DNA of 39,677 nucleotides, taken from Acidimicrobiia bacterium (GTDB lineage Bacteria; Actinomycetota; Acidimicrobiia; Acidimicrobiales; CATQHL01). The stretch covers positions 1 to 39,677 of the forward strand of contig JAGWAK010000003.1 in the NCBI GenBank assembly GCA_021296435.1. Reading direction: 5' to 3'. Positions within the stretch are counted from its first letter, which is position 1; each line of letters starts with the position of its first letter. Shown piece by piece: positions 23,598-31,708 of the stretch. The notes beneath the pieces are model-generated. The model had not been told where the DNA came from, ran no database searches, and saw nothing but the letters and a program-made list of their open reading frames with translations. The position numbers and the translations under genes are program-made.

Positions 23598-25523
23598 GTG
23601 AGCCTCGCCGAGCGGAGCCTTGCGCTGCTGGCGGCGGCCACCGAGGCGCTCGGCGAGGCGGGCGAGTACCGCCCGGGCCAGGAGCAGATGACCGAGGCGG
23701 TGGCGCGGGCCTTCGAGAGCGCCCGGCACCTCGCCGTCGCTGCGGGCACCGGCACCGGCAAGTCCCTGGCCTATCTCATCCCCGCCGCCCTGAGCGGCCG
23801 GCGGGTGGTTGTGGCCACAGCCACAAAAGCGCTGCAGGATCAGCTTGCGACCAAGGAGTTGCCCTTCCTGGCGGGAATGCCGGAGTCGCGGCAACTCCGT
23901 CCCGGCGGCCGGCCGTTCCGCTGGGCCGTCCTGAAGGGGCGCTCCAACTACATCTGCCGACAGCTCGTGGCCGAGGCAACCCGCACCGGCCTTCAACTCG
24001 AACTCGACGCTCCGGGCGCGGCGAACGCTGCATCCGGCGTCGGCGACCGACGAGCCGGCGCCGATGAGGACTTCGCGCGATTGCTTGCCTGGTCCGACGT
24101 GTCCGTCACCGGTGACCAGGCCGAGGTCGACTGGGAGCTGCCGCCGGGGATGTGGGAGCGCCTGAGCGTCAACGCCACGCAATGCCCCGGCCGCAAGCGC
24201 TGCCCACAGGGCGGAGCCTGCTTCGCCGAGGCGGCCCGTGAGCGGGCCGAGCGAGCCGACATCGTCGTCGTCAACACCCACCTGCTGGTGCTGCACCTGC
24301 TGGGAACCCCCCTGCTGCCGACCCACGATCTGGTGGTTGTCGACGAGGCTCACCAGTTCGAGGACACTGTCACGGCCATCGCCGGGGTGAGCCTCACCGA
24401 GCGCAGCCTGCGCAACGCCGGCCAGGAAGTCAACGCCGTGATCCCCCGGGCGGGTACGCCGCTGGCGAATTCCGGCCGCCGTATCGGCGAGATCCTTCCG
24501 GCACACCACGGCAGGCGCCTGGCGGATGACGGCCCGCCCGAACTCACCGAAGCCCTCGTCCTGGCGGGAAATCGGCTGGCTGCGCTGGCCGCCGAGTTGC
24601 GCGCCGCCCAGCCCGGCGACGACGACGCCGAGGCACAGCGGCTGAGAGCGCTCGGCGAGGTGTCGGCGCTGGGCGAGGACATCGCCGCGTTGCTGCAGCG
24701 ACCGGAGGGCACGGTGGCCTTCGTGGCGGGATCGGTCGCCGCGCCCGAACTTCGCCTCGCCCATCTGGAGGTCGGCGAGATCCTGGCCGACCCCCTCTTC
24801 GCGGAACGGACCGTGGTGATGACATCGGCGACCCTCGGCGCCACCACGCCTGTGGCTCTCGGGCTCGAACGCGACGACTACCGGCATCTCAACGTGGGCA
24901 GCCCGTTCGACTACCGGACAGCCGGGCTGCTCTACTGCGCCGCCGACCTCCCGCCGCGCAACTCCCCGGAGTTCACCGAGGCGGCAATCGACGAACTCGA
25001 ACTGCTCGTCAACGCCGCCAAGGGGCGCACCCTGGCCCTGTTCACCAGCCACCGCATGCTCACGGCGGCCGCCGACGCCCTCCGACCGCGACTTCACTGG
25101 CCGCTGCTTCTCCAGGGCGACCTTCCGCCGCCGCAACTCCTGGAACGCTTCGCCGCCGACGAGGCCTCCTGTCTGTTCGCCACCATCGGCTTCTGGCAGG
25201 GAGTGGACGTGCCCGGATCGGCGCTGACTCTCGTGACCCTGGACCGCCTCCCGTTTCCCCGCCCCGACGATCCGCTCCTCGGCGCCAGGCGGGAACGCGT
25301 CGGCGACGACGCGTTCCGCCTCGTCGATCTCAGACGGGCCTCCATGCTGCTGGCGCAGGGGGCCGGCCGCCTGATTCGAACAGTCGCAGACCGGGGTGTC
25401 GTGGCCGTCCTGGATCCCCGCCTGGCCACCGCCCGTTACCGGGAGGACCTGCTGGAGGAGGTTCCCCCGCTGCGCCGCACAGTGAAGAGGGCTGAAGTCC
25501 TGGAGTTCCTGGCCTCGCTCTGA
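23598..25523 (+). CDS. dinG: DinG/XPD-family ATP-dependent helicase
   Basis: A superfamily 2 iron-sulfur DNA helicase acting 5-prime to 3-prime on damaged or structured DNA. I start it at GTG 23598 (641 residues), with a -10 element six bases upstream; ATG 23520 would add 26 unmatched residues. Motifs: YRPGQEQMTEAVARAF (Q-like), AAGTGTGKSLAYLIPAAL (Walker A), VVATATKALQDQL, four cysteines of the [4Fe-4S] domain in the NYICRQL and CPGRKRCPQGGACFAEA segments, VVDEAHQFED (DEAH box), VVMTSATLG, LALFTSHRML, FATIGFWQGVDVPG and QGAGRLIRTVADRGVVAVLDPRL (motif VI). It interrupts the minus-strand uppS-era order and converges on era with 22 bases between stops. Confidence 0.92.
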   Translation: MSLAERSLALLAAATEALGEAGEYRPGQEQMTEAVARAFESARHLAVAAGTGTGKSLAYLIPAALSGRRVVVATATKALQDQLATKELPFLAGMPESRQLRPGGRPFRWAVLKGRSNYICRQLVAEATRTGLQLELDAPGAANAASGVGDRRAGADEDFARLLAWSDVSVTGDQAEVDWELPPGMWERLSVNATQCPGRKRCPQGGACFAEAARERAERADIVVVNTHLLVLHLLGTPLLPTHDLVVVDEAHQFEDTVTAIAGVSLTERSLRNAGQEVNAVIPRAGTPLANSGRRIGEILPAHHGRRLADDGPPELTEALVLAGNRLAALAAELRAAQPGDDDAEAQRLRALGEVSALGEDIAALLQRPEGTVAFVAGSVAAPELRLAHLEVGEILADPLFAERTVVMTSATLGATTPVALGLERDDYRHLNVGSPFDYRTAGLLYCAADLPPRNSPEFTEAAIDELELLVNAAKGRTLALFTSHRMLTAAADALRPRLHWPLLLQGDLPPPQLLERFAADEASCLFATIGFWQGVDVPGSALTLVTLDRLPFPRPDDPLLGARRERVGDDAFRLVDLRRASMLLAQGAGRLIRTVADRGVVAVLDPRLATARYREDLLEEVPPLRRTVKRAEVLEFLASL

Positions 25524-25545
25524 CCGCAGGGGCGTCCCCGGACCT

Positions 25546-26400
25546 TCAGCTGCAGTAGCGCTCCACGGCGCCCGGGCGGTCCTGCCAGTTGGGATCCACC
25601 GAGACGTGCAGCTCGAGGTAAGCCCCTGGCGGCAGCTGCCGGCGCACCTCGGTTCCCACGTGCTTCAGCACGTCGCCGCGGCGCCCGATGACGATGCGGC
25701 GTTGTGAAGCCCGCTCGACGAGGATCTCGCAGCGGATGCGCGGCCAGTCCCACTCCGTGACCTGTGTGGCGATGGCGTACGGCAACTCGTCACGCACCAC
25801 CGCCAGGAGCTGTTCCCGCACCAACTCGGCCACCGCCACTTCGTCGGGTATCGCACTCACCATGCCCTCGGGGTAGTAGGGCGGGCCCGGCGGCATCCGC
25901 GCCAGCAGATGCTCCACGAACGCCTCGACTCCCTCCCCGGTGCGCGCCGAGAGCGGGAAGTACGCCTCCGCGGGCACCTCCGAGACCCGCGCCAACTGCT
26001 CCAGGAGCCGGGCCGGTGAGACGGCGTCGATCTTGTTCACCACAACCACCCCGGTGGCCGGAAGCTTGCTCGCCACGAACCGATCTCCGGGACCGAACCG
26101 GGCGGTGGCGTCGACGACCAGGCAGGGCACGTCGACGTCGTCCAGCGCCTCGCTGGCGGTGGCGTTCAGCCGAGATCCCAGGGCCGTGCGCGGCTTGCCG
26201 ATGCCGGGCGTGTCCACGAAGACGACCTGCACGCCGGCGCGATGCAGCACCCCGTGGATGGCGCGCCGAGTGGTCTGCGGCTTGTCGCTGACGATCGAGA
26301 CCTTGGTGCCGCACAGCCGGTTCAGCAGAGTCGACTTGCCGACATTCGGCCGCCCGACCAGTGTCACGAACCCAGACCGGAGATCTCCCTCAGAACTCAC
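25546..26400 (-). CDS. era: GTPase Era
   Basis: Binds 16S rRNA and assists 30S subunit assembly. 284 residues. GTPase motifs: GRPNVGKSTLLNRL (G1), KPQTTRRAIHG (G2), FVDTPGIGKPRTALG (G3), VVNKIDAV (G4) and LSARTGEGVEAF (G5). The C-terminal KH domain has ELPYAIATQVTEWDW and SQRRIVIGRRGDVLKHVGTEVRRQL. Its ATG overlaps the end of the CorC gene by 4 bases, so the phoH-ybeY-corC-era row is coupled. Confidence 0.96.
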   Translation of the reverse strand: MSSEGDLRSGFVTLVGRPNVGKSTLLNRLCGTKVSIVSDKPQTTRRAIHGVLHRAGVQVVFVDTPGIGKPRTALGSRLNATASEALDDVDVPCLVVDATARFGPGDRFVASKLPATGVVVVNKIDAVSPARLLEQLARVSEVPAEAYFPLSARTGEGVEAFVEHLLARMPPGPPYYPEGMVSAIPDEVAVAELVREQLLAVVRDELPYAIATQVTEWDWPRIRCEILVERASQRRIVIGRRGDVLKHVGTEVRRQLPPGAYLELHVSVDPNWQDRPGAVERYCS

Positions 26401-27650
26401 GACGGGGGTCGCGTGTCGAGTTCGGTGACCAGGACGCGGGCGATCCGGCGGCGCTGCACCCGCTCGACGAGCAAGCGATGACCGTTCACGTCGAGGCTCT
26501 CACCCTCCTGCGGAACCCGTCCCAGCAGGGTGAAGATGAGTCCTCCGACCGTGCTCCAGCGCCCCGAAGGCAGTTCCGCCTCCAGCGCTTCGGACAGCTC
26601 GCTGAGCGGCACCCGGCCGCTAACCCGGAACCTGCCCTCCTCCAGCTTCTCCACCAGCGCGTGCTCCACATCGAACTCGTCGGTGATCTCCCCCACCATT
26701 TCCTCGAGCAGGTCCTCGAGGGTGACGAGGCCGGCGGTCCCGCCGAATTCGTCGACGACGATCACCAGATGGGAACGCCCGCCCTGCATCTCGGCCAGCA
26801 ACTCGGCGGTCCGCTTGGTATCGGGCACGAATCCGATCTCGCGCATCACCTCGCCGACGGGCCTGTCGTCACCCTCGTCGCGTACCGCCGCGATCAGATC
26901 TCGCACGTGCGCGAAACCCACGATGTCGTCGATTCCCTCGCCATAGACGGGGATACGGGTGAGGCCGTTGAACAGGGCAACCTCGAGCGCTTCGGAGACG
27001 CTGAAGGTGCGCGCGATCGCCACCATGTCGGGGCGCGGCACCATGACCTCCCTGGCGATGGTGTCGCCGAAGGAGATCACCGACTCGATGAGACGGTGCT
27101 CCTGGGCTTCGATGCTCTCGTCCGCGGCCGCCAGCTCGGCAACGGCCAGCAACTCCTCTTCCGAGACCGCTTCGGGCTCGTCCCGCTCGCTCTGACCGAA
27201 TCCCCCCGCCCGCTGCGGCAGTTCCACGAGCCAGCGCAGCGGCGTGAAAACCACCAGGACCCGCAGGAACGGGGCAACGAGGCGCGCCACTCGCTCGGGG
27301 CGGCGCATGGCCAGGGACTTCGCCCCGACGCCGATGGCGAGGTAGAGCACGACCAGCTCGACGGCGAATGCGATACCCAGCGCCCCGGCCCCCCAGCGCC
27401 GCTGCGCCAGGAAGGCGACGAGCGTGGCAACACCCAGGTGGCTGGCCAGGACCAGCCCCAGCACCAGGCCGAGAACCTGCCGGCGGCGTTCCAGCAGCCA
27501 GCCCAGCGGGCTGGTCTCGGTGGGCTCCTCCTCGATCAGCACCCTGGCTTGGCTCTGGCGCAGCCGGATGAGGCTCGTCTCGGCAGCCGACAGCACGACC
27601 GCGCACAGGCTCAGAACCGCGACCGCCGCGATCGCAAGCGCTTCGGTCAC
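26397..27650 (-). CDS. CorC/CNNM-family membrane protein with CBS domains
   Basis: 417 residues from GTG 27650. The N-terminal DUF21 domain (about residues 1-140) has hydrophobic segments ALAIAAVAVLSLCAVVLSAAE, VLGLVLGLVLASHLGVATLVAFLA, GIAFAVELVVLYLAIGVGAKSLA and LVAPFLRVLVVFTPL. Two CBS domains follow (VMVPRPDMVAIARTFSVSEALEVA... and MREIGFVPDTKRTAELLAEM with HLVIVVDEFGGTAGLVTLEDLLEEMVGEI), then a CorC_HlyC domain (RVSGRVPLSELSEAL to the end). Members transport or regulate Mg2+/Co2+ or related ions. Position between ybeY and era is a well known bacterial order. Confidence 0.9.
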   Translation of the reverse strand: MTEALAIAAVAVLSLCAVVLSAAETSLIRLRQSQARVLIEEEPTETSPLGWLLERRRQVLGLVLGLVLASHLGVATLVAFLAQRRWGAGALGIAFAVELVVLYLAIGVGAKSLAMRRPERVARLVAPFLRVLVVFTPLRWLVELPQRAGGFGQSERDEPEAVSEEELLAVAELAAADESIEAQEHRLIESVISFGDTIAREVMVPRPDMVAIARTFSVSEALEVALFNGLTRIPVYGEGIDDIVGFAHVRDLIAAVRDEGDDRPVGEVMREIGFVPDTKRTAELLAEMQGGRSHLVIVVDEFGGTAGLVTLEDLLEEMVGEITDEFDVEHALVEKLEEGRFRVSGRVPLSELSEALEAELPSGRWSTVGGLIFTLLGRVPQEGESLDVNGHRLLVERVQRRRIARVLVTELDTRPPS

Positions 27651-27653
27651 CGC

Positions 27654-28304
27654 TCAGCCCGCCCGCCGGCCCTCGCCGGTCGCCACAGAGGATTCGGCCG
27701 AACCGGACCGGTAAAGCCGGGCGAGCAGGGTCCGGGTTCGCCGCTTCATCCTGAGGGATTCCAGCGGGCCAGCGTGGTCGTGTCCCAGCAGGTGCAGCAC
27801 GCCGTGCACGATGAGCAGCGCCAACTCGTCAGCCAGCGCGTGAGGGGCTTCGCCTGCCTGGCGGGCCGCGACCAGTGGGCAGACGACGACATCGCCGATG
27901 AGCAGCGGCGGGTCTCCGGCGCGCACGGCGCGACGGGCGCCCCGTACGCGCACGTCCACCGGGAATGCCAGGACGTCGGTCGGATGGTCGCTCTGAAGCC
28001 AGTCGGCTGCCAGCTCGGTGATCTCGGCCTCGTCCACGAACGCCAGACCCAGTTCGGCACGGCGCCGGACCCCTTCGCCGTAGGCGGCCGATGCCGCCAG
28101 CAGACCCCACCGGTCGAGGTCCAAGTCCTCCTGCCCGGGACCGGAGTCGGGGCCGCGCCGGTCCACCACTTCCACGGCCACAGGTCCGTGCACGACCCGC
28201 CGGCGGTGCTGTGGGTCCTCCTCCTGGTGCCCGGCCGGTGGCCGCCCGCCGGCCGAGAGTCGCCTCCGGTCACCCGGCGAGTCCGCAGGCTCGTCCTCAG
28301 TCAC
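27654..28304 (-). CDS. ybeY: Endoribonuclease YbeY (16S rRNA maturation)
   Basis: A zinc metalloprotein for 16S rRNA 3-prime end maturation and ribosome quality control. The zinc motif H-x3-H-x5-H is complete in HGVLHLLGHDH, preceded by LADELALLIVHG; SDHPTDVLAFP and PPLLIGDVVVCPLVA are also characteristic. The frame gives 216 residues from GTG 28304, which overlaps the phoH stop. The first 40 or so residues are Arg/Gly/Pro-rich and absent from the family, so translation may really start near VAVEVVDRRG (around 28180). There is also a basic C-terminal tail. Confidence 0.9.
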   Translation of the reverse strand: MTEDEPADSPGDRRRLSAGGRPPAGHQEEDPQHRRRVVHGPVAVEVVDRRGPDSGPGQEDLDLDRWGLLAASAAYGEGVRRRAELGLAFVDEAEITELAADWLQSDHPTDVLAFPVDVRVRGARRAVRAGDPPLLIGDVVVCPLVAARQAGEAPHALADELALLIVHGVLHLLGHDHAGPLESLRMKRRTRTLLARLYRSGSAESSVATGEGRRAG

Positions 28305-29299
28305 CCCGACCGGCCCCGCACGGGCTCACGGCCCGTCTCGCTGCTGGCCTTGTCGTAGGCGTTCACAATGTCGGTCACGATGGGGTGCCGGACGACGTCC
28401 CGGCTGCTCAGATAGACGAAACGAACACCCTCGATGTCGGCCAGCAACGTCTCCAGATTGTCGAGGCCGCTGCGGCCCCCGGCAACGTCCACCTGAGTCA
28501 CATCACCGGTGATTACGGCCCGCGAGCCGAATCCGATGCGGGTGAGGAACATTTTCATCTGTTCGGGCGTGGTGTTCTGGGCCTCGTCGAGGATGATGAA
28601 ACTCCTGTTCAGCGTGCGCCCGCGCATGAACGCCAGCGGCGCCACCTCCACGACCTCCTGTTCCAGGAGCCGCTGCACCCCCTGCAAGTCCAGCATGTCG
28701 TACAGCGCGTCGTAGAGCGGTCGCAGGTACGGATCCACCTTGGCGGCGACGTCCCCGGGCAGGAACCCGAGCCGCTCACCGGCCTCGACCGCGGGCCTGG
28801 TGAGGATGATCCGCTCCACCTCGCGCGCCTGCAGCGCGGCGATCCCTGCGGCGACGGCCAGCCAGCTCTTGCCCGTCCCGGCGGGACCGATGGCGAAGGT
28901 CACCGTGGCGGAGCGAATGGCGTCGACGTACATCTTCTGACCCCGCGAGCGCGGCCGCACAGCCGACCCGCGGGCATGACGGAGCACCTCGTCGCTCAGG
29001 ACCTCGCTGGGACTCTCGTCGGCGGCCACCAAGTCGATCACGTGCACCACCGACCGGGAGTCAATCGGCTGTCCCTGGCGCACGAGGGTGATCAACTCCT
29101 CGAGGACCCGCGCCACGCTCGGCGCGTCCGGACCGCTGGCGGTCACCTCGTTGCCTCGCACGTGGATGGCGGTCTGCGGGAACGCCGCCTCCAGCAGCCG
29201 CAGATGGCGATCAGCGGGCCCGAGCAAGGCGGGCAGCAGGTGATTGCCGGGAATCGTGACCCGGCCGCGGCTCACGGGTTGCTCAGTTGTGGAGGACAA
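28301..29299 (-). CDS. phoH: PhoH-like P-loop protein
   Basis: 332 residues. The N-terminal third (about 10-100) has NHLLPALLGPADRHLRLLEAAFPQTAI, the KH-like start of PhoL/PhoH. The ATPase has FAIGPAGTGKSWLAVAAGIAAL (Walker A), RIILTRPAVEAGERLGFLPGD, SFIILDEAQNTTPEQMKMFLTRIG (Walker B) and GDVTQVD. Relatives couple ATP hydrolysis to RNA unwinding or decay and are almost always next to ybeY, as here, where the genes overlap by 4 bases (GTGA). The 90 bases upstream of it to the helix-turn-helix gene hold nothing I can name. Confidence 0.93.
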   Translation of the reverse strand: MSSTTEQPVSRGRVTIPGNHLLPALLGPADRHLRLLEAAFPQTAIHVRGNEVTASGPDAPSVARVLEELITLVRQGQPIDSRSVVHVIDLVAADESPSEVLSDEVLRHARGSAVRPRSRGQKMYVDAIRSATVTFAIGPAGTGKSWLAVAAGIAALQAREVERIILTRPAVEAGERLGFLPGDVAAKVDPYLRPLYDALYDMLDLQGVQRLLEQEVVEVAPLAFMRGRTLNRSFIILDEAQNTTPEQMKMFLTRIGFGSRAVITGDVTQVDVAGGRSGLDNLETLLADIEGVRFVYLSSRDVVRHPIVTDIVNAYDKASSETGREPVRGRSG

Positions 29300-29389
29300 G
29301 GCAACTCGCCTGCGGCGGCTGACTTCGCGCTCGCAGTTCGGAGTGGGCGCCGGTCAGCGCGCCGCCCGTGAGGAGGTCCGGCAAAGCGA

Positions 29390-29656
29390 CTAGCTCTCCG
29401 GCGACAACTCTTCCTCGCCTGCGCTCGAGGCCTGCGCGGGAATCGGATCCGGATACAGATGCTTCAGGGTGCCGGGTTCGACACGCGACTGCTCGATGAA
29501 CGCATCGACATCGCTCGCCTTGAACCGGAAGACCCGCCCGAAGCGATACGCCGGAAGCTGGCCGATATCTACAAACCTGTAAATCGTCCGGGTCGTCAGG
29601 CCAAGACGCCTTGCCGTGTCTTCAGTGCTGAGCCACTCGATATCCGACTCTACCAT
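29390..29656 (-). CDS. Small helix-turn-helix DNA-binding protein (excisionase/MerR-like)
   Basis: 88 residues from ATG 29656, chosen because GAGGAT lies seven bases upstream; the frame is open to 29725. The core WLSTEDTARRLGLTTRTIYRFVDIGQLPAYRFGRVFRFKASDVDAFIEQ is a winged helix-turn-helix of the excisionase family type (HTH_17): a helix pair, a turn (GLTTRTIYR) and a beta wing (YRFGRVFRF). Such free-standing proteins in actinobacteria (BldC is the best known distant relative) act as transcription factors rather than phage excisionases, and no integrase is near. The acidic tail PAQASSAGEEELSPES is probably flexible. A palindrome lies 83 bases upstream. Confidence 0.82.
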   Translation of the reverse strand: MVESDIEWLSTEDTARRLGLTTRTIYRFVDIGQLPAYRFGRVFRFKASDVDAFIEQSRVEPGTLKHLYPDPIPAQASSAGEEELSPES

Positions 29657-29738
29657 GTCCGTGATCCTCACAACCTCGTATTGTTCCCATCCCCCTAGTG
29701 CATTGGTGCTGCACAACGGAGACAAACGCTCGTATCAC

Positions 29739-29749
29739 CTTGTGACAAG
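29739..29749. promoter_or_regulatory. Palindromic operator candidate CTTGTGACAAG
   Basis: An 11-base odd palindrome (arms CTTGT/ACAAG around G), in the AT-richer 180-base gap between the quinone oxidoreductase stop and the helix-turn-helix gene. On the minus strand TTGTCA within it also resembles a -35 box. It could bind the product of the next gene or another regulator. Confidence 0.35.
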
Positions 29750-29836
29750 TTGCCCGCTGCCCTGGAAACAGAAACCAACGCACATAATCTTAGTGGATGT
29801 CCTGGCACCGAGGGTGGCAAACCGCTTCGGGCCGGC

Positions 29837-30841
29837 TCAGAGGGCGCCGTCGACCTCTTCCGGCGTCGTTACGTCGAGCAGGACTTTACCGAAATTTGCG
29901 TTGGATTGCATGTAGGTGTGTGCATTGACGACCTCGTCGAGGCCATAGCGCCGGTCGATGGTGGTCCGGAGCCGTCCCGACTCGAATAGCGGGAGGATCT
30001 CGGTGGCGAAACGCCTGCTGAGAGCGATCTTCTCCTCCAGCGGGCGTGCCCGTAGCACGGTACCCACGAGACGGGCCCGCTTCGCCATGAGGCGTCGAAG
30101 CGGGATGGTCGCCTCGCCGGCACCGAGCAGCCCCACCTGCACGATCGAGCCGCACATCGCCAACGCCGACAGGTTGCGAGCCAGGTTGTCACCGCCGACG
30201 ATGTCGACCACCACATCGGCGCCGCGCCCGCCTGTGTGGTCGCGGATCGCCTCGACGAAGTCCTCCTTGCGGTAGTCCACCGCCAGATCCGCTCCGAGTT
30301 CGCGGCATCCCGCCACCTTTGCCGCCGAGGCGGTGGCGACCACGGTGGCTCCCAACGCCTTGGCGAGTTGGATTGCGGCGGTCCCCACCCCGGAGCCGCC
30401 GCCGTGCACCAGCGCGACGCGACCCGACGTGAGCCCGCCCTGGCAGACGAGTGCGTCCCAGGCGGTGATCCAGACCTCGGGAATCGCCGCCGCGTCGGCC
30501 AGCGCCAGACCGGCGGGCGGCCGCAGGGCCATGCGCTCGTGGGTGACGAGCTGCTCCGCGTAGGCGCCGCCGTTGACGAGTCCCATGACGGGATCCCCAG
30601 CGGCAAGACTCCGCACGCGCGCACCGACCGCGGCGACCCGGCCCGCGAACTCGAGCCCCAGGATCTCGACGTCGGTCTCCGGCCCCGGGTACCGGCCCAT
30701 GCGCTGCAGCAGGTCAGCGCGATTGAGGGCCGTCGAGACGACATTCACGAGTACCTCGTCAGGTCCCGGGACCGGCGGCTCGACCTCCGCCAGCCGCAGC
30801 ACCTCGGGACCGCCGTAGCCGGCCAGAACGACAGCGCGCAC
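29837..30841 (-). CDS. NADPH:quinone oxidoreductase-family dehydrogenase
   Basis: 334 residues from GTG 30841. A medium-chain dehydrogenase of the quinone-oxidoreductase branch: MRAVVLAGYGGPEVLRLAEVEPPVPGPDEVLVNV, ALNRADLLQRMGRYPGP, LGLEFAGRVAAVG, IPEVWITAWDAL, the nucleotide loop VHGGGSGVGTAAIQLAKALGATVVATASA, and a C-terminal RRYGLDEVVNAHTYMQSNANFGKVLL. The catalytic zinc cysteine and the structural four-cysteine lobe of alcohol dehydrogenases are missing, as usual for quinone or enoyl reductases (PIG3-like). It starts one base before the TSUP stop and looks like the last gene of the right-hand operon. It may reduce an unsaturated carbonyl intermediate or a quinone. Confidence 0.88.
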   Translation of the reverse strand: MRAVVLAGYGGPEVLRLAEVEPPVPGPDEVLVNVVSTALNRADLLQRMGRYPGPETDVEILGLEFAGRVAAVGARVRSLAAGDPVMGLVNGGAYAEQLVTHERMALRPPAGLALADAAAIPEVWITAWDALVCQGGLTSGRVALVHGGGSGVGTAAIQLAKALGATVVATASAAKVAGCRELGADLAVDYRKEDFVEAIRDHTGGRGADVVVDIVGGDNLARNLSALAMCGSIVQVGLLGAGEATIPLRRLMAKRARLVGTVLRARPLEEKIALSRRFATEILPLFESGRLRTTIDRRYGLDEVVNAHTYMQSNANFGKVLLDVTTPEEVDGAL

Positions 30842-31708
30842 CTAGGCGATCCTACCGCCCTCGTCTCCGGCGACCGGCGGGTGAGGCCCGGGGCTTCGCC
30901 GGCCATTCGAACGGCCGCCCGGCTGACCGGGCTCCCGGAGCATGTCGCGAATCATGCGCAGCGCGATCACGATGAGCAGGCCGGCGAAGAGGACCGAGGA
31001 GACCGCCGAGGGGATCACACCCGCCAGCAGCCCGCCTCCGAACGCCGACAGCATGCCGCCGGCCCCTATCACCAGCGCGCCCCGCAGGTCGACATTGTCG
31101 TTGCGCAGGTTGCGCAGCGTCCCGACGATGGCTGTCGGGAGCACCACCAGCAGCGAGGTTCCCTTGGCGGTCACGTCGCCCAACTCGAAGAGCAGGACGA
31201 GCGCCGGAACCACGATCACGCCTCCTCCCACACCCATGAGACCCGCCACCAGGCCGACCAGCACGCCACACCCCACGAGACCGAACGCCACAGCGAGAGT
31301 CAGCGAGAGTTCGCCGGTGGACTCGGCCGTGCCGGCCAGCATGCGCCCCGCAGTGACCGCCAAGAGCACCACGAAGGCCACCTGCAGCGTGCGGATGCGC
31401 ACACGGTTGAGCATCTCCACCCCCGCCAGTACGCCGAGCCCCGAGCCAGCGAAGATCAGAGCCGCGGCGACGACGTCCACCGCCTCATTCAGCGCGTAGG
31501 CGACAACGCCGGCGGCGGCGAAGAGCGCGGAGGTGGCGAGCGAAGTGCCGTGCGCCACCCGCCGGCGAAAGCCCCCCAGCAGCATCAGACCGGGGGCGAT
31601 GAAAATCCCCCCACCCACACCGAACAACCCCGCGATGAAACCGGCGGCCACGCCGACACCGGGCAGAACCCACCGCGGGCGAGCCTGCTCGCCGGGGGCT
31701 CCTGTCAC
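30842..31708 (-). CDS. TSUP (TauE/SafE) family membrane transporter
   Basis: 288 residues from GTG 31708, which overlaps the previous stop (GTGA); the frame is open further but overlaps the iron-sulfur gene. The two TSUP repeats are clear: VAAGFIAGLFGVGGGIFIAPGLMLLGG and later VGLVAGLMGVGGGVIVVPALVLLF, each with the G-x-G-G-G-x2-(V/I)-P pattern. About eight membrane helices are visible. Family members move sulfite, sulfonates or organosulfur or organic anions. Its place inside the molybdenum-enzyme operon suggests transport of the pathway substrate, product or a sulfur anion; this is inference. Confidence 0.87.
   Translation of the reverse strand: MTGAPGEQARPRWVLPGVGVAAGFIAGLFGVGGGIFIAPGLMLLGGFRRRVAHGTSLATSALFAAAGVVAYALNEAVDVVAAALIFAGSGLGVLAGVEMLNRVRIRTLQVAFVVLLAVTAGRMLAGTAESTGELSLTLAVAFGLVGCGVLVGLVAGLMGVGGGVIVVPALVLLFELGDVTAKGTSLLVVLPTAIVGTLRNLRNDNVDLRGALVIGAGGMLSAFGGGLLAGVIPSAVSSVLFAGLLIVIALRMIRDMLREPGQPGGRSNGRRSPGPHPPVAGDEGGRIA

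Noticed and set aside
26361..28358. Long open frame on the plus strand opposite corC and ybeY
   Set aside because: It is the high-GC shadow of the two minus-strand genes; composition rich in His, Gln and Arg, no family motif, no ribosome binding site.
29390..29656. Phage excisionase marking an integrated element
   Set aside because: No integrase, attachment repeats or phage genes nearby; neighbours are chromosomal housekeeping genes.
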